The position numbers were made by a program, and so were the translations under genes. Of a DNA stretch of 64,000 nucleotides, positions 34,498-42,439 are shown piece by piece. Under the pieces are notes generated by a model. That model was not told where the DNA came from. It saw only the letters and a program-made list of their open reading frames with translations, and searched no databases. Origin of the DNA: JBBIJO01 sp037445895 (GTDB taxonomy: Bacteria > Bacteroidota > Ignavibacteria > Kapaibacteriales > UBA2268). Each line of letters begins with the position of its first letter. Position 1 is the first letter of the stretch. The DNA is taken from contig JBBIJO010000010.1 of NCBI GenBank assembly GCA_037445895.1, positions 22,215 to 86,214 on the forward strand, in the 5' to 3' direction.

Positions 34498-34929
34498 TTA
34501 TATTTTGACATCACAAACAGAATTATCGACGTTGGAAAGTGTTGAAAGTATTTCGTGAATTCCGTTGAATGCACGATTTGCAAGAAGTTTATTCAAAGAG
34601 TTAACAGACGCAAGTGTTTCTATTAAATCGCGCAATCGGCTCCGTTTCGTTTCCCAATCGGCGGGTAATTCTGTGGCGAAGTTGTTCAAATCAGATAATT
34701 TCAAGCCAAAAGCTTCCTTTTTCGATAATTTCAGTTCCTTCATCAATAGATTCATTCGTTCCTCTTCGTAGTTTTTCATTTCGCGAGTTAATTCATTCAA
34801 CTTTTGTGTATATCTTTCGACTGCCAATACATCGTAGCGAACAAGAGCCAACTTTTGTTCTTCGGCAATTTCGACCATCTTTTTCAACGCCTCTTCTTCG
34901 CGCGATAATAAATCAAACAGAGATTTCAT
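34498..34929 (-). CDS. flgN: FlgN-like flagellar export chaperone
   Basis: 143 residues, helical. The N-terminal long helix (LFDLLSREEEALKKMVEIAEEQKLALVRYDVLAVERYTQKLNELTREMKNYEEERMNLL) follows the FlgN pattern, in which two helices hold a 'aLv..D...l......e..l...l...e..R' series. FlgN proteins bind the C-termini of FlgK and FlgL before export, and both genes lie just downstream. The ATG overlaps the stop of the FlgJ gene (ATGA). Low primary conservation is normal for these chaperones. Confidence 0.75.
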   Translation of the reverse strand: MKSLFDLLSREEEALKKMVEIAEEQKLALVRYDVLAVERYTQKLNELTREMKNYEEERMNLLMKELKLSKKEAFGLKLSDLNNFATELPADWETKRSRLRDLIETLASVNSLNKLLANRAFNGIHEILSTLSNVDNSVCDVKI

Positions 34930-35837
34930 TTGTTCACCACTTTATTAGTTTGACTGTTGTTAGTGAAGTGACTAGTGTATCGCTTTACCCGTTGAACATA
35001 GTTTTGTGTTTCTCGGAACGGAGGAATTCCATTGTATTTCAATACATTTCCGGGTCCGGCGTTGTATGCAGCGAGAGCTAAATCCAAATTCCCACCAAAC
35101 ATATCGAGCATTTCGCGTAGATATTTTGCTCCTCCGTGGATATTTTCTTGTGGATTAAATACATTTTTTATTCCAACATAACTTGCTGTAGAATCAATAA
35201 GTTGCATCAAACCTTTGGCGCCTGCATTGGAAATGGCATTAGGATTCCCGGCAGATTCGACAGCAATTATCCCTTGGATCAGGCTTTGTGGCAAATTAAA
35301 TTTTTCTGATGCTTCGTTTACCCAGTCATCAAATTGAGAAATTTTTTCAAATAATTTATTCAAAGTCCTATTGTATGGATTGTCTCCGATTGTGCTTATT
35401 TCACTTTTAGGTTTATTATTGATTGCCGGGTTAGTTGTAGACCTTTTCGTCTGCGACTTTGGTTCGATTTTATTTTCCAAATCTACTTTCAATTTTTCCC
35501 CAGTTAACTGTTCATAAATTTTACCTGCAATTCCTATACCAATTCCAGTTTTTGAAATTTGCGATGAAAGTTCAAGATATCCAAGATCGTCGAAGGTATC
35601 CCCTCCGAAGTCCGATAGATTGTTGTTTTCGCTGTCTTTATCGAGCATTGCTTTCCGCATTTCTTTAAAAATCAGATATATAAAAAGGGATTCGAAATCG
35701 CGAGCTGCTTTTTCTGCTTTCTTTTTTTCATCGGGTGATAGAATAGTACCTTTTAGCGATGGCTTAACTCTTGTCGTCTCTTCAACCTTTGCCTCGAACA
35801 CCGATTTAGCTTTGGTAAATGTTTCTATTGTGTTCAT
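34926..35837 (-). CDS. flgJ: FlgJ-type rod-binding protein fused to a Slt lytic transglycosylase domain
   Basis: 303 residues with two domains. Residues about 40-115 match the rod-binding N-terminal domain of FlgJ (EKAARDFESLFIYLIFKEMRKAM, then LGYLELSSQISKTGIGIGIAGKIYEQL). A polar linker, about 116-160, leads to a Slt70-type transglycosylase domain (about 170-288): FNLPQSLIQGIIAVESAGNPNAIS with catalytic Glu194, GAKGLMQLID, AYNAGPGNV and YVQRVKRY. In gammaproteobacteria the second FlgJ domain is a glucosaminidase instead. The role would be to cut peptidoglycan for rod passage. No signal peptide, consistent with export through the flagellar apparatus. Confidence 0.9.
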   Translation of the reverse strand: MNTIETFTKAKSVFEAKVEETTRVKPSLKGTILSPDEKKKAEKAARDFESLFIYLIFKEMRKAMLDKDSENNNLSDFGGDTFDDLGYLELSSQISKTGIGIGIAGKIYEQLTGEKLKVDLENKIEPKSQTKRSTTNPAINNKPKSEISTIGDNPYNRTLNKLFEKISQFDDWVNEASEKFNLPQSLIQGIIAVESAGNPNAISNAGAKGLMQLIDSTASYVGIKNVFNPQENIHGGAKYLREMLDMFGGNLDLALAAYNAGPGNVLKYNGIPPFRETQNYVQRVKRYTSHFTNNSQTNKVVNK

Positions 35838-35886
35838 AGATTATTTTGTCGAATATTCCATAGTCTAGTTTAGATTAAGCATTTCT

Positions 35887-36993
35887 TTATTGAATGATTA
35901 ACTCAGCTTGTAAAGCACCACTTTCTTTTAAAGCCTGGAAAATACTTATCATATCTCTTGGTGTAACATTCAGTAAATTCAAGGCATTAGCAATGTCTTG
36001 GACAGTCGGTTTACTTAAATCTAAAATTTGAGGTTTAGAAAACTGTTCACGAGTAACAATCTTCATAATTGAATCTAATGTTAACCCACGGTTTAGATAC
36101 AATGCAATGATTGGTTGCGACGGGAAAACGATTTCCTTTTGTACAGAAATTTCTAAGCCACCTTGTGCAACAACAACTGGAAGAATTTCGACATTTCCTC
36201 CAACAACAACCGTCCCTGTTCGCTCATTGATTACTACTCGGGCAGGAGTGTCTTTTGTAACTTCGGCAAGTTCGATTTGTGAAATTGTTCCCATCATCTC
36301 TTGTTGGTTAATTCCAGTAGGTAGATTGACTTGGACTGTTGTTGCATCGATTGCGGTAGCGGAATTTGCTAATTTTGGCAAACGATTAATTGATTCAGCA
36401 ACCCGAAAAGATGTAGTAAAGTCAGGCTCGTTTAGAATTATGCGAATTTGCTGATTATCTGTGAATTTCCCTTCGATGTCTTTTTCCAGAACTAATCCGT
36501 TGGGAACACGACCACTTGTTACGAAATTCTTCGCAACTCTTGTCCCCATAGCCGAGAACTCATATCCACCAACTGATAGGGGACCTTGTGCAAATCCGAC
36601 GATTGTTCCATCGGGAAGCGATAATGGAGTCATCAACAAAACGCCTCCTTGCAATGTAGTGGCATCGCCAATCGAAGATACTACGACATCTATTTTCCCT
36701 CCCTTTTTGCTAAAAGTCGGAATCGTTGCCGTTACCATTACAGCTGCGACGTTTCGTATCCTTGGATTAGTTTGTGGAACTGTTAGCCCAAACCTTTTAA
36801 GCATATTGATTACCGATTGAATCGTGTAGCTCGACAATTGATTGTCGCCAGTATTATTGAGTCCAGTAACCAATCCATAGCCAATTGCTTGGACTCCGGT
36901 AGATCCTTCGATGCGCGCAATATCTTTTATTCGCGCTCCGTAAAGCGAATAAATGGAAGCTATAATCACAAAGACTAATAATGAATTTTTCAT
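35887..36993 (-). CDS. flgI: Flagellar P-ring protein FlgI
   Basis: 368 residues from ATG 36993, 2 bp after the flgH stop. A signal peptide (SLLVFVIIASIYSLYG) precedes the mature start ARIKDIARIEG. Family motifs follow: GYGLVTGLNNTGD, NVAAVMVTATIPTFSKKGGKIDVVVSSIGDATTLQGGVLLMTPL, RVVINERTGTVVVGG, and ITREQF-like segments near the end. FlgI forms the periplasmic P ring, the bushing around the rod in the peptidoglycan. It requires FlgA, encoded two genes upstream, for assembly. Confidence 0.96.
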   Translation of the reverse strand: MKNSLLVFVIIASIYSLYGARIKDIARIEGSTGVQAIGYGLVTGLNNTGDNQLSSYTIQSVINMLKRFGLTVPQTNPRIRNVAAVMVTATIPTFSKKGGKIDVVVSSIGDATTLQGGVLLMTPLSLPDGTIVGFAQGPLSVGGYEFSAMGTRVAKNFVTSGRVPNGLVLEKDIEGKFTDNQQIRIILNEPDFTTSFRVAESINRLPKLANSATAIDATTVQVNLPTGINQQEMMGTISQIELAEVTKDTPARVVINERTGTVVVGGNVEILPVVVAQGGLEISVQKEIVFPSQPIIALYLNRGLTLDSIMKIVTREQFSKPQILDLSKPTVQDIANALNLLNVTPRDMISIFQALKESGALQAELIIQ

Positions 36994-36995
36994 TT

Positions 36996-37568
36996 TCAAA
37001 ACAATATTCTTAAAAATCTTGTAATTAAACCAGGTTCTTGAATTTTGCTGACGGTGCCATCGCCTTCAATGAGCAATGTCAAATCCAAAATATTGTATGA
37101 ATAAACAGAATTGTTCGGCAGAACATCCACAGAGCGAACAGTTCCACTTATTGTTATTGTTTGGGTTTCACCATTAATTTTGGTAGTTCGTTTGCCTTCG
37201 ATAAAGAGGTTGCCCGCTTCGTCGATTTTTGTAACGCGTGCGCTTATTCTTGAACGTATATTCTCTCTTCTAGTGGTTTGCCCTGAACCAGAATGGGAGT
37301 TTGAGGTCGAAAGGTCCGCACCAGCGTCAAAATTCGAAGAATTTGCATTTGCACCAACAGTGCCTCCAATACTCGTTGAACGACTATCTTTCGTTACTGC
37401 GCTATTGTCTGCTTGGGTTTCTTCGACTATCAATACCGTTACTGCATCGCCTACTTTGAATGCTTTGACATCGGAGAAAAGCGAACGAGATGTGTTTTGT
37501 ATGAATTGTGCAAAAGAAAGATTTACCCCTATCAAACAAAACAGAATAACTAAGCTAAGGTAACGCAT
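36996..37568 (-). CDS. flgH: Flagellar L-ring protein FlgH
   Basis: 190 residues from ATG 37568 with GAGAGG 5-6 nt upstream; the longer frame lacks a signal. The signal peptide (YLSLVILFCLIGVNLSFA) probably ends before QFIQN. Conserved FlgH features: SLFSDVKAFKVGDAVTVLIVEETQADNSA, the Ser/Gly-rich loop, then ISARVTKIDEAGNLFIEGKRTTKINGETQTITISGTVRS. FlgH usually is a lipoprotein, but the only cysteine (Cys11) is preceded by ILF and does not make a canonical lipobox. The protein forms the outer-membrane L ring, confirming a diderm envelope. Confidence 0.92.
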   Translation of the reverse strand: MRYLSLVILFCLIGVNLSFAQFIQNTSRSLFSDVKAFKVGDAVTVLIVEETQADNSAVTKDSRSTSIGGTVGANANSSNFDAGADLSTSNSHSGSGQTTRRENIRSRISARVTKIDEAGNLFIEGKRTTKINGETQTITISGTVRSVDVLPNNSVYSYNILDLTLLIEGDGTVSKIQEPGLITRFLRILF

Positions 37569-37581
37569 ATTTTCCTCTCTT

Positions 37582-38334
37582 TCAATTTGAAATAATAACA
37601 GAGCCATCCTTGGCAGCAAATCCGCTTATAACGGTTTGCGTTCCCTCCCGACGAACACGAACTTGTTCGCCAACACCAGCATCCTGCAATGCAGTTCCGA
37701 CTGTAATAACAGATACCTTGCCTGAAAGAACAACAATTTTTACTTTTTCTCCTCGATGGACTGCAAACGGTTCGGACAAGAGATTTCGACTGATAATTGA
37801 GCCTCGGACAATACTATGGCGCGCTACTTTTCCAAGCAATTCATCGGGGTTCAAATCTTCGAACTTTGTGTTTGATGGAATTGGACGACGTTCCACGATG
37901 CAGTTTTCGAACGTAAGTTCCGAACCCTGTCTAATTGTTTCTTTTGCAACCAATACATCCCTGAAAATTTTTACACGTACCGGAACTTCAATCCGTCGGA
38001 GGAGACCCTTACCACTTCTGAATTCAATTCCAACTACGAAATTCCCATTTAATTCTGTTTCGGAACCAAAATCGAAAATTACCTGCACGTTTTTTTCGTT
38101 AAAAACTATGTCTGGTATTGATTTGGATATTGCAATTTCTGCGTCTTTTCCAACACGCATTCTTATTTCGTCATTAAGTATTTCCCGAAGTTCTTTTCCC
38201 GAGAAGTTCGATTGACCAGAACAAATAATTGGGAGCGAGGGGAAAACACATATTAAAGATAGGAATAAGCCTACACTTTGTTTTTTAAGACTGTCGAGCA
38301 TTTTGTTCCCAAAATTTCTACGGAAGAAATTCAT
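37582..38334 (-). CDS. flgA: Flagellar P-ring assembly chaperone FlgA
   Basis: 250 residues with an N-terminal signal (QSVGLFLSLICVFPSLPIICSG). The C-terminal half is the SAF domain of FlgA: VLVAKETIRQGSELTFENCIVERRPI, LLGKVARHSIVRGSIISRNLLSEPFAVHRGEKVKIVVLSG, then VSVITVGTALQDAGVGEQVRVRR. FlgA helps FlgI polymerise in the periplasm. It starts 1 bp after the flgG stop and ends 13 bp before flgH, all in one transcript. Confidence 0.93.
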   Translation of the reverse strand: MNFFRRNFGNKMLDSLKKQSVGLFLSLICVFPSLPIICSGQSNFSGKELREILNDEIRMRVGKDAEIAISKSIPDIVFNEKNVQVIFDFGSETELNGNFVVGIEFRSGKGLLRRIEVPVRVKIFRDVLVAKETIRQGSELTFENCIVERRPIPSNTKFEDLNPDELLGKVARHSIVRGSIISRNLLSEPFAVHRGEKVKIVVLSGKVSVITVGTALQDAGVGEQVRVRREGTQTVISGFAAKDGSVIISN

Positions 38335-38335
38335 A

Positions 38336-39124
38336 CTATCTCTTAAGATTTACAGCCGAGGAAAGAATATTATCCGCTGTTTGAACTGATTTCGAGTTGA
38401 GTTCGTAAGCGCGCTGTGCCATTATCATACTAACCATCTCTTCGATAATGTCGACGTTTGATGTTTCGAGATGATTTTGGATAATTTCGCCTGTATTGTT
38501 GAATCCTGGTTGCTCGAGAATAATAGGTCCAGAAGCAGGGGTTTCAACGAACAAGTTTTCGCCAACCGCACGCAACCCAGCAGGGTTAATGAATCGAGCA
38601 AGCTGGATTTGTCCAAGAGTTTGTTCATCGCCACTGCCATCGAAAATTGCCTTTACGAAGCCATCCCGGGTTACAACTAAATCGACGGCGTCGGATGGAA
38701 CTACTATACTAGGTTCCAACCGATAACCTTGCGAGGTTACAATTTCGCCGTTTCTATCTAAGTGGAACGAACCATCGCGAGTAAATGCATAAGTATTATC
38801 TGGACGAATTACTACAAAAAATCCCTCCCCATTTATTGCGAAATCGAGGCGATTTCCAGTTTCGACAACATCACCTTGGGCGAAAATTTTCGTTGTTGCT
38901 ACCAATTCAGTTCCGGAACCAATTTGTACTTCGTTCGGCTGTTCAATTCCCGAGCGTTGAACGTTCCCCATTGGCTTTAAAGTTTCGTAGAGTAAATCTT
39001 GAAATTCCGGTCGAACTTTTTTGAAAGCGTAGGTATTGACGTTTGCGATATTATTTGCTATGATTTCGACGAAACGCTGCTGTGCCGAAAGTCCTGTTGC
39101 AGCTGTTCGTAAAGTTTTGTCCAT
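38336..39124 (-). CDS. flgG: Flagellar distal rod protein FlgG
   Basis: 262 residues, the exact usual length. The N-terminus TLRTAATGLSAQQRFVEIIANNIANVNTYAFKKVRPEFQDLLYET is the FlgG signature. The middle holds RLDFAINGEGFFVVIRPDNTYAFTRDGSFHLDRNGEIVTSQGYRLEP and the end has SNVDIIEEMVSMIMAQRAYELNSKSVQTADNIL. It forms the distal rod to which the hook attaches. It is 28 bp after flgF. Confidence 0.96.
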   Translation of the reverse strand: MDKTLRTAATGLSAQQRFVEIIANNIANVNTYAFKKVRPEFQDLLYETLKPMGNVQRSGIEQPNEVQIGSGTELVATTKIFAQGDVVETGNRLDFAINGEGFFVVIRPDNTYAFTRDGSFHLDRNGEIVTSQGYRLEPSIVVPSDAVDLVVTRDGFVKAIFDGSGDEQTLGQIQLARFINPAGLRAVGENLFVETPASGPIILEQPGFNNTGEIIQNHLETSNVDIIEEMVSMIMAQRAYELNSKSVQTADNILSSAVNLKR

Positions 39125-39152
39125 TTTTGCCCCAATATTTTAAAAACTTAAA

Positions 39153-39935
39153 CTATATAAATCTGCCAATGCGAATACTTTGTTCTAAAGTGGAGTCGTT
39201 AGTTTGAATCACTTTTGTCCCTAAATCGAAAAGCCTTTGTAATTCTATCAAATCTACCATTTCGCGAATTACATCCACATTAGAATTTTCAACCCAACCT
39301 TGGCGAAGTAAGACCAAATCGTATGGAAGACCTTCCATTTGTGTTTCATTTGTGGGTTTAAAATAAATTCCATTAATTTTTTCGAGCGAATTAGGTTGTT
39401 CGACTCTTATTATATTAATTTTATCAATCAAAGCCTGGTTCACAAAAACCTCGCCACGTTCGGTTATTTTTATATTTGCCGCTATATTACCTTCGATTGT
39501 CGAACTATTTATTATTAGTTCTCGAAGAACGTTTAATCGGCCTTGGTTGCCAAGTAAATATTTGCCATCCCTGGCAATTATAAACCCGTCCTTGGATAAT
39601 TGGAAATTCCCCGCACGCGAGAGATATTGATTTCCTTCGTCATCTTCAAGTTGAAAAAAACTGTTCGGATAGTCTATTGCTATGTCCAATGGATTGTCGG
39701 TGTATTCAAATTTTCCAACAGAAAAGTCGGTATAAGTTCCAATTGGCAAATCCTTTGTTTCGGCATTGCCTAAGTTTTTCACTAAGTTATATTTTGCTTC
39801 AATAACCTCTCTTTCAAAGACCCCTTCGCGCTTGAAACCGATAGAATTTGCATTCGCCAAATTATTAGCAACAACTTCCAATTTTGTTTGTTCTGGCAAG
39901 ATTCCAAGTGCAGCCGTGTATATTTCCTTAATCAT
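39153..39935 (-). CDS. flgF: Flagellar rod protein FlgF
   Basis: 260 residues. The N-terminus EIYTAALGILPEQTKLEVVANNLANANSIGFKREGVFE and the C-terminus SNVDVIREMVDLIELQRLFDLGTKVIQTNDSTLEQ belong to the rod/hook family. Position directly before flgG, together with the more divergent sequence, makes it FlgF rather than a second FlgG. FlgF forms part of the rod. Its ATG overlaps the stop of the preceding 60-residue gene (ATGA). Confidence 0.9.
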   Translation of the reverse strand: MIKEIYTAALGILPEQTKLEVVANNLANANSIGFKREGVFEREVIEAKYNLVKNLGNAETKDLPIGTYTDFSVGKFEYTDNPLDIAIDYPNSFFQLEDDEGNQYLSRAGNFQLSKDGFIIARDGKYLLGNQGRLNVLRELIINSSTIEGNIAANIKITERGEVFVNQALIDKINIIRVEQPNSLEKINGIYFKPTNETQMEGLPYDLVLLRQGWVENSNVDVIREMVDLIELQRLFDLGTKVIQTNDSTLEQSIRIGRFI

Positions 39936-40114
39936 TGTTCTCGATTTCCGATTTCTTTTTGAATATTGTCTGTGTTATTATCTTTGTATTCCCTATTCTT
40001 TTTGAGATACTTTTGGTAGCTTTCGTAAATTGCCTTTCTTTGATTTATTGAACGACGAAGAATTCGAGCTAAAAACTCTTGTTCTTCTATCATTAATATG
40101 CCCTTTTCTTTCAT
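39932..40114 (-). CDS. Small unrecognised protein leading flagellar operon 2
   Basis: 60 residues, basic and helical, with no membrane segment: IEEQEFLARILRRSINQRKAIYESYQKYLKKNREYKDN. AAGGA stands 5 nt before ATG 40114, and the stop overlaps the flgF start, so translation is coupled. It is the first gene after the sigma-54 promoter. No family is recognised. As the first product of a rod-gene operon it could be a regulator or small chaperone, but there is no direct evidence. A second in-frame ATG at 40093 is less well placed. Confidence 0.6.
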   Translation of the reverse strand: MKEKGILMIEEQEFLARILRRSINQRKAIYESYQKYLKKNREYKDNNTDNIQKEIGNREQ

Positions 40115-40148
40115 TTTTTCCTTACTTTATGTTCCAACTTTAGTTTTT

Positions 40149-40165
40149 TACAAGTAGTGTGCCAG
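40149..40165 (-). promoter_or_regulatory. Sigma-54 (-24/-12) promoter of flagellar operon 2
   Basis: Minus-strand CTGGCACACTACTTGTA has a perfect TGGCAC at -24 and TTGTA at -12, with exactly 10 bases between GG and GT. The predicted start near 40139 leaves about 25 nt of leader before ATG 40114. A CCTGA/TCAGG inverted repeat at 40223-40237, about 60 bp upstream of -24, could be an activator site. Confidence 0.75.
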
Positions 40166-40319
40166 TAAAAAATATTTGCTAAAATATTAGTAATCGTTTG
40201 ATTTCAATTGACTTGTGGAAACCCTGACTTTTTCAGGCAAATAAAATCTCGAAATTTTCGGTTAATTTGGTGCATAATAATAAACATTGATTCGACATTG
40301 GTTAGAATTGGACATAGTG

Positions 40320-41504
40320 ATGATGGTAGTAATACCTAAACCCGAAGAATGGCTTTCGCACTCTCGGTATGTGCTGGGGATAATGACGGGAACCTCGGTT
40401 GATGGAGCGGATTTGACCCTTGCAAAATTTTTTTGCCCGAAACCGGGAAGATTTCTTTTTTCAATTGTGGAGTATAGTTCGTTCGAATTTCCTGAATCTC
40501 TGCGATTGTTGCTTCAAAAAGCAATCGATAACGAAACCCAAACCAGAGAAATTGCATATTTGAACTTTGCATTGGCAAAATACTTTTCCAAAATTACCAA
40601 GCAATTTTTACGCAAGTCGAAATTCCCTTTAGAAAAGTTAGATGTAATTGGGGTTCATGGTCAAACTGTTTGGCATGAGGCTCGTCCTGCGCTTCATCTT
40701 CAAACATCAGGTGGTTTTACATTGCAACTTTGTTCAATCGGTGTTATGGCTCAAATCCTTAAAGTTCCTATTGTTGGGGATTTCCGCTCGAAAGATGTTG
40801 CAGCAAATGGCGAAGGCGCTCCGCTTGTTCCGATTTTCGATTTCCATTTTTTACGCTCGAATACCAATGATGTGATTACCTTGAACATTGGGGGGATAGC
40901 AAATATTACTTATCTTCCCAAAAAGTGTAAAGCAAATAAGGTAATTGCATTTGATACAGGACCCGGTAATACGATGATAGATGCTGCATGCGGTATATTG
41001 TTTAATCGAAAATATGATGAAAACGGAGATATTGCTCGTTTGGGGAAACCGAACGAAAAAATTTTGAAAAAACTTAAAGCAATTAATTTTGTTCGCCAAA
41101 AGCCGCCAAAATCCACAGGACGTGAAATGTTCAATCGGAAATTAGTTGAAAATTTAATCGAGGATGCGCGCCGACTAATGGTTCCTGCCGAGGATATTGT
41201 GGCAACATTTACATATTATACTGCCTGGTCGATAGTTGAAAATATTCGACTTTTTGCAAACCCAAACTCTGTGGTTATAGTTTCTGGCGGGGGAGCGAAG
41301 AATGCTTGTCTTATAGAGCAAATCCGTCGGTTGTTGCCAGAATCGGTTATACGAACGAGCGACGAATTCGGTATTCCTATCCAAGTTAAAGAATCTTTAG
41401 CATTTGCATTTTTAGCATACCTAAGGTTAGGAAATATTCCATCTAATCTTCCAAAGGTAACTGGGGCAAAGGGAAAGATAGTTCTTGGGAGTATTGCGTA
41501 TTAA
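40320..41504 (+). CDS. anmK: Anhydro-N-acetylmuramic acid kinase
   Basis: 394 residues from ATG 40320; upstream in-frame TTG/GTG codons have no ribosome site. The kinase phosphorylates and opens 1,6-anhydroMurNAc released by lytic transglycosylases, feeding it back to cell-wall synthesis. Motifs: VLGIMTGTSVDGADL at the nucleotide site, VIGVHGQTVWHE, VGDFRSKDVAANGEGAPLVPIFD, LNIGGIANITYL, FDTGPGNTMIDA and VVIVSGGGAKNACLIEQI. The gene is divergent from flagellar operon 2. The FlgJ-SLT enzyme would be one source of its substrate, though the neighbourhood may be coincidental. Confidence 0.94.
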   Translation: MMVVIPKPEEWLSHSRYVLGIMTGTSVDGADLTLAKFFCPKPGRFLFSIVEYSSFEFPESLRLLLQKAIDNETQTREIAYLNFALAKYFSKITKQFLRKSKFPLEKLDVIGVHGQTVWHEARPALHLQTSGGFTLQLCSIGVMAQILKVPIVGDFRSKDVAANGEGAPLVPIFDFHFLRSNTNDVITLNIGGIANITYLPKKCKANKVIAFDTGPGNTMIDAACGILFNRKYDENGDIARLGKPNEKILKKLKAINFVRQKPPKSTGREMFNRKLVENLIEDARRLMVPAEDIVATFTYYTAWSIVENIRLFANPNSVVIVSGGGAKNACLIEQIRRLLPESVIRTSDEFGIPIQVKESLAFAFLAYLRLGNIPSNLPKVTGAKGKIVLGSIAY

Positions 41505-41650
41505 CTGTATTTATCATATTTATACTTATTTATACTTAAACTTTCTCAAAAATTTACTTTTTTTGTATAGACAATGGAATTTTAATTGCATAACTCCGTC
41601 TTTTTTATTAAAATGCTTTTTGGAAATCGTTTAAATTTGGAAATGTTAAT

Positions 41651-42391
41651 ATGCAGGTAGAACAAAATACAGAGAACACCATTAATGAAGATGCTTGTTT
41701 GGTCTGTGGCGACGTTTTGACCAAACTCGACCACCCGATTGAGATGGTTTGTGCTTTTTGCGGTAAAATTGGAATCTCCGGGGTAGTTTGCGTCGATAAT
41801 CACTTCGTTTGTAGCGATTGCCAACATCTCGATGCAAAAGAAATTGTTCGAACAATATGTTTGAAATCTACGAAAACGGACCCAATAGAAATTGCAAGAG
41901 AAATAATGGCATCGCCGGCTATCAAAATGCACGGTCCCGAGCATCATTTCTTAACACCATCTGTTTTGCTTACTGCGGTTGCAAATTTTACTGGCAAGCG
42001 GGAAGGATTAGCCGAAAAAATCGAACTCGCCGAGAAAATCGCAGCCGAAGTTGCCCCCGTATGTAGTTGGCATCTTGGAACTTGTGGTGCAGCCCTTGGT
42101 GCTTCGATATTTCTTATTCTTTGGCAAAATCTCGACTTGAACGTTCCAGACTCGTGGGACCGCGGGAATCAGATAGTCGCTAATAGTTTAAAGCGAATAG
42201 CCCAACTCGGAAGCCCGCGCTGTTGCAAACGCGATACCTACATAGCCTTGGAAGAGACGGTAGAATATCTTCGGAATGAGTTTGGGTTAGAGCTTCCTAT
42301 ATCCGAAGGCAAATGCATCTTTTCGCTGCGAAATCGCACTTGCAAGCGCGAAGATTGCATCTACTTCAACCTGAAATTCGAGTTAGTTTAG
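41651..42391 (+). CDS. DUF5714-type cysteine-rich protein
   Basis: 246 residues with 15 cysteines. An N-terminal zinc-ribbon-like part has CLVC (16, 19), CAFC (34, 37) and Cys47, Cys54, Cys57. The body contains HGPEHH (94-99), the GTCGAA stretch with Cys138 and Cys145, RCC (191-192) and an end with Cys222, Cys231 and Cys236. From memory this pattern matches the DUF5714 family, known mostly in anaerobes and archaea and often attached to or near radical SAM methyltransferases. Fe-S or zinc binding is likely. The function is unknown. TAAATTTG at 41632-41639 could be part of its promoter, though very close to the start. Confidence 0.7.
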   Translation: MQVEQNTENTINEDACLVCGDVLTKLDHPIEMVCAFCGKIGISGVVCVDNHFVCSDCQHLDAKEIVRTICLKSTKTDPIEIAREIMASPAIKMHGPEHHFLTPSVLLTAVANFTGKREGLAEKIELAEKIAAEVAPVCSWHLGTCGAALGASIFLILWQNLDLNVPDSWDRGNQIVANSLKRIAQLGSPRCCKRDTYIALEETVEYLRNEFGLELPISEGKCIFSLRNRTCKREDCIYFNLKFELV

Positions 42392-42439
42392 ATGTCTCTT
42401 GCTATTTAGACGTTTTATGTTAAACCATTGGCTGATGCA

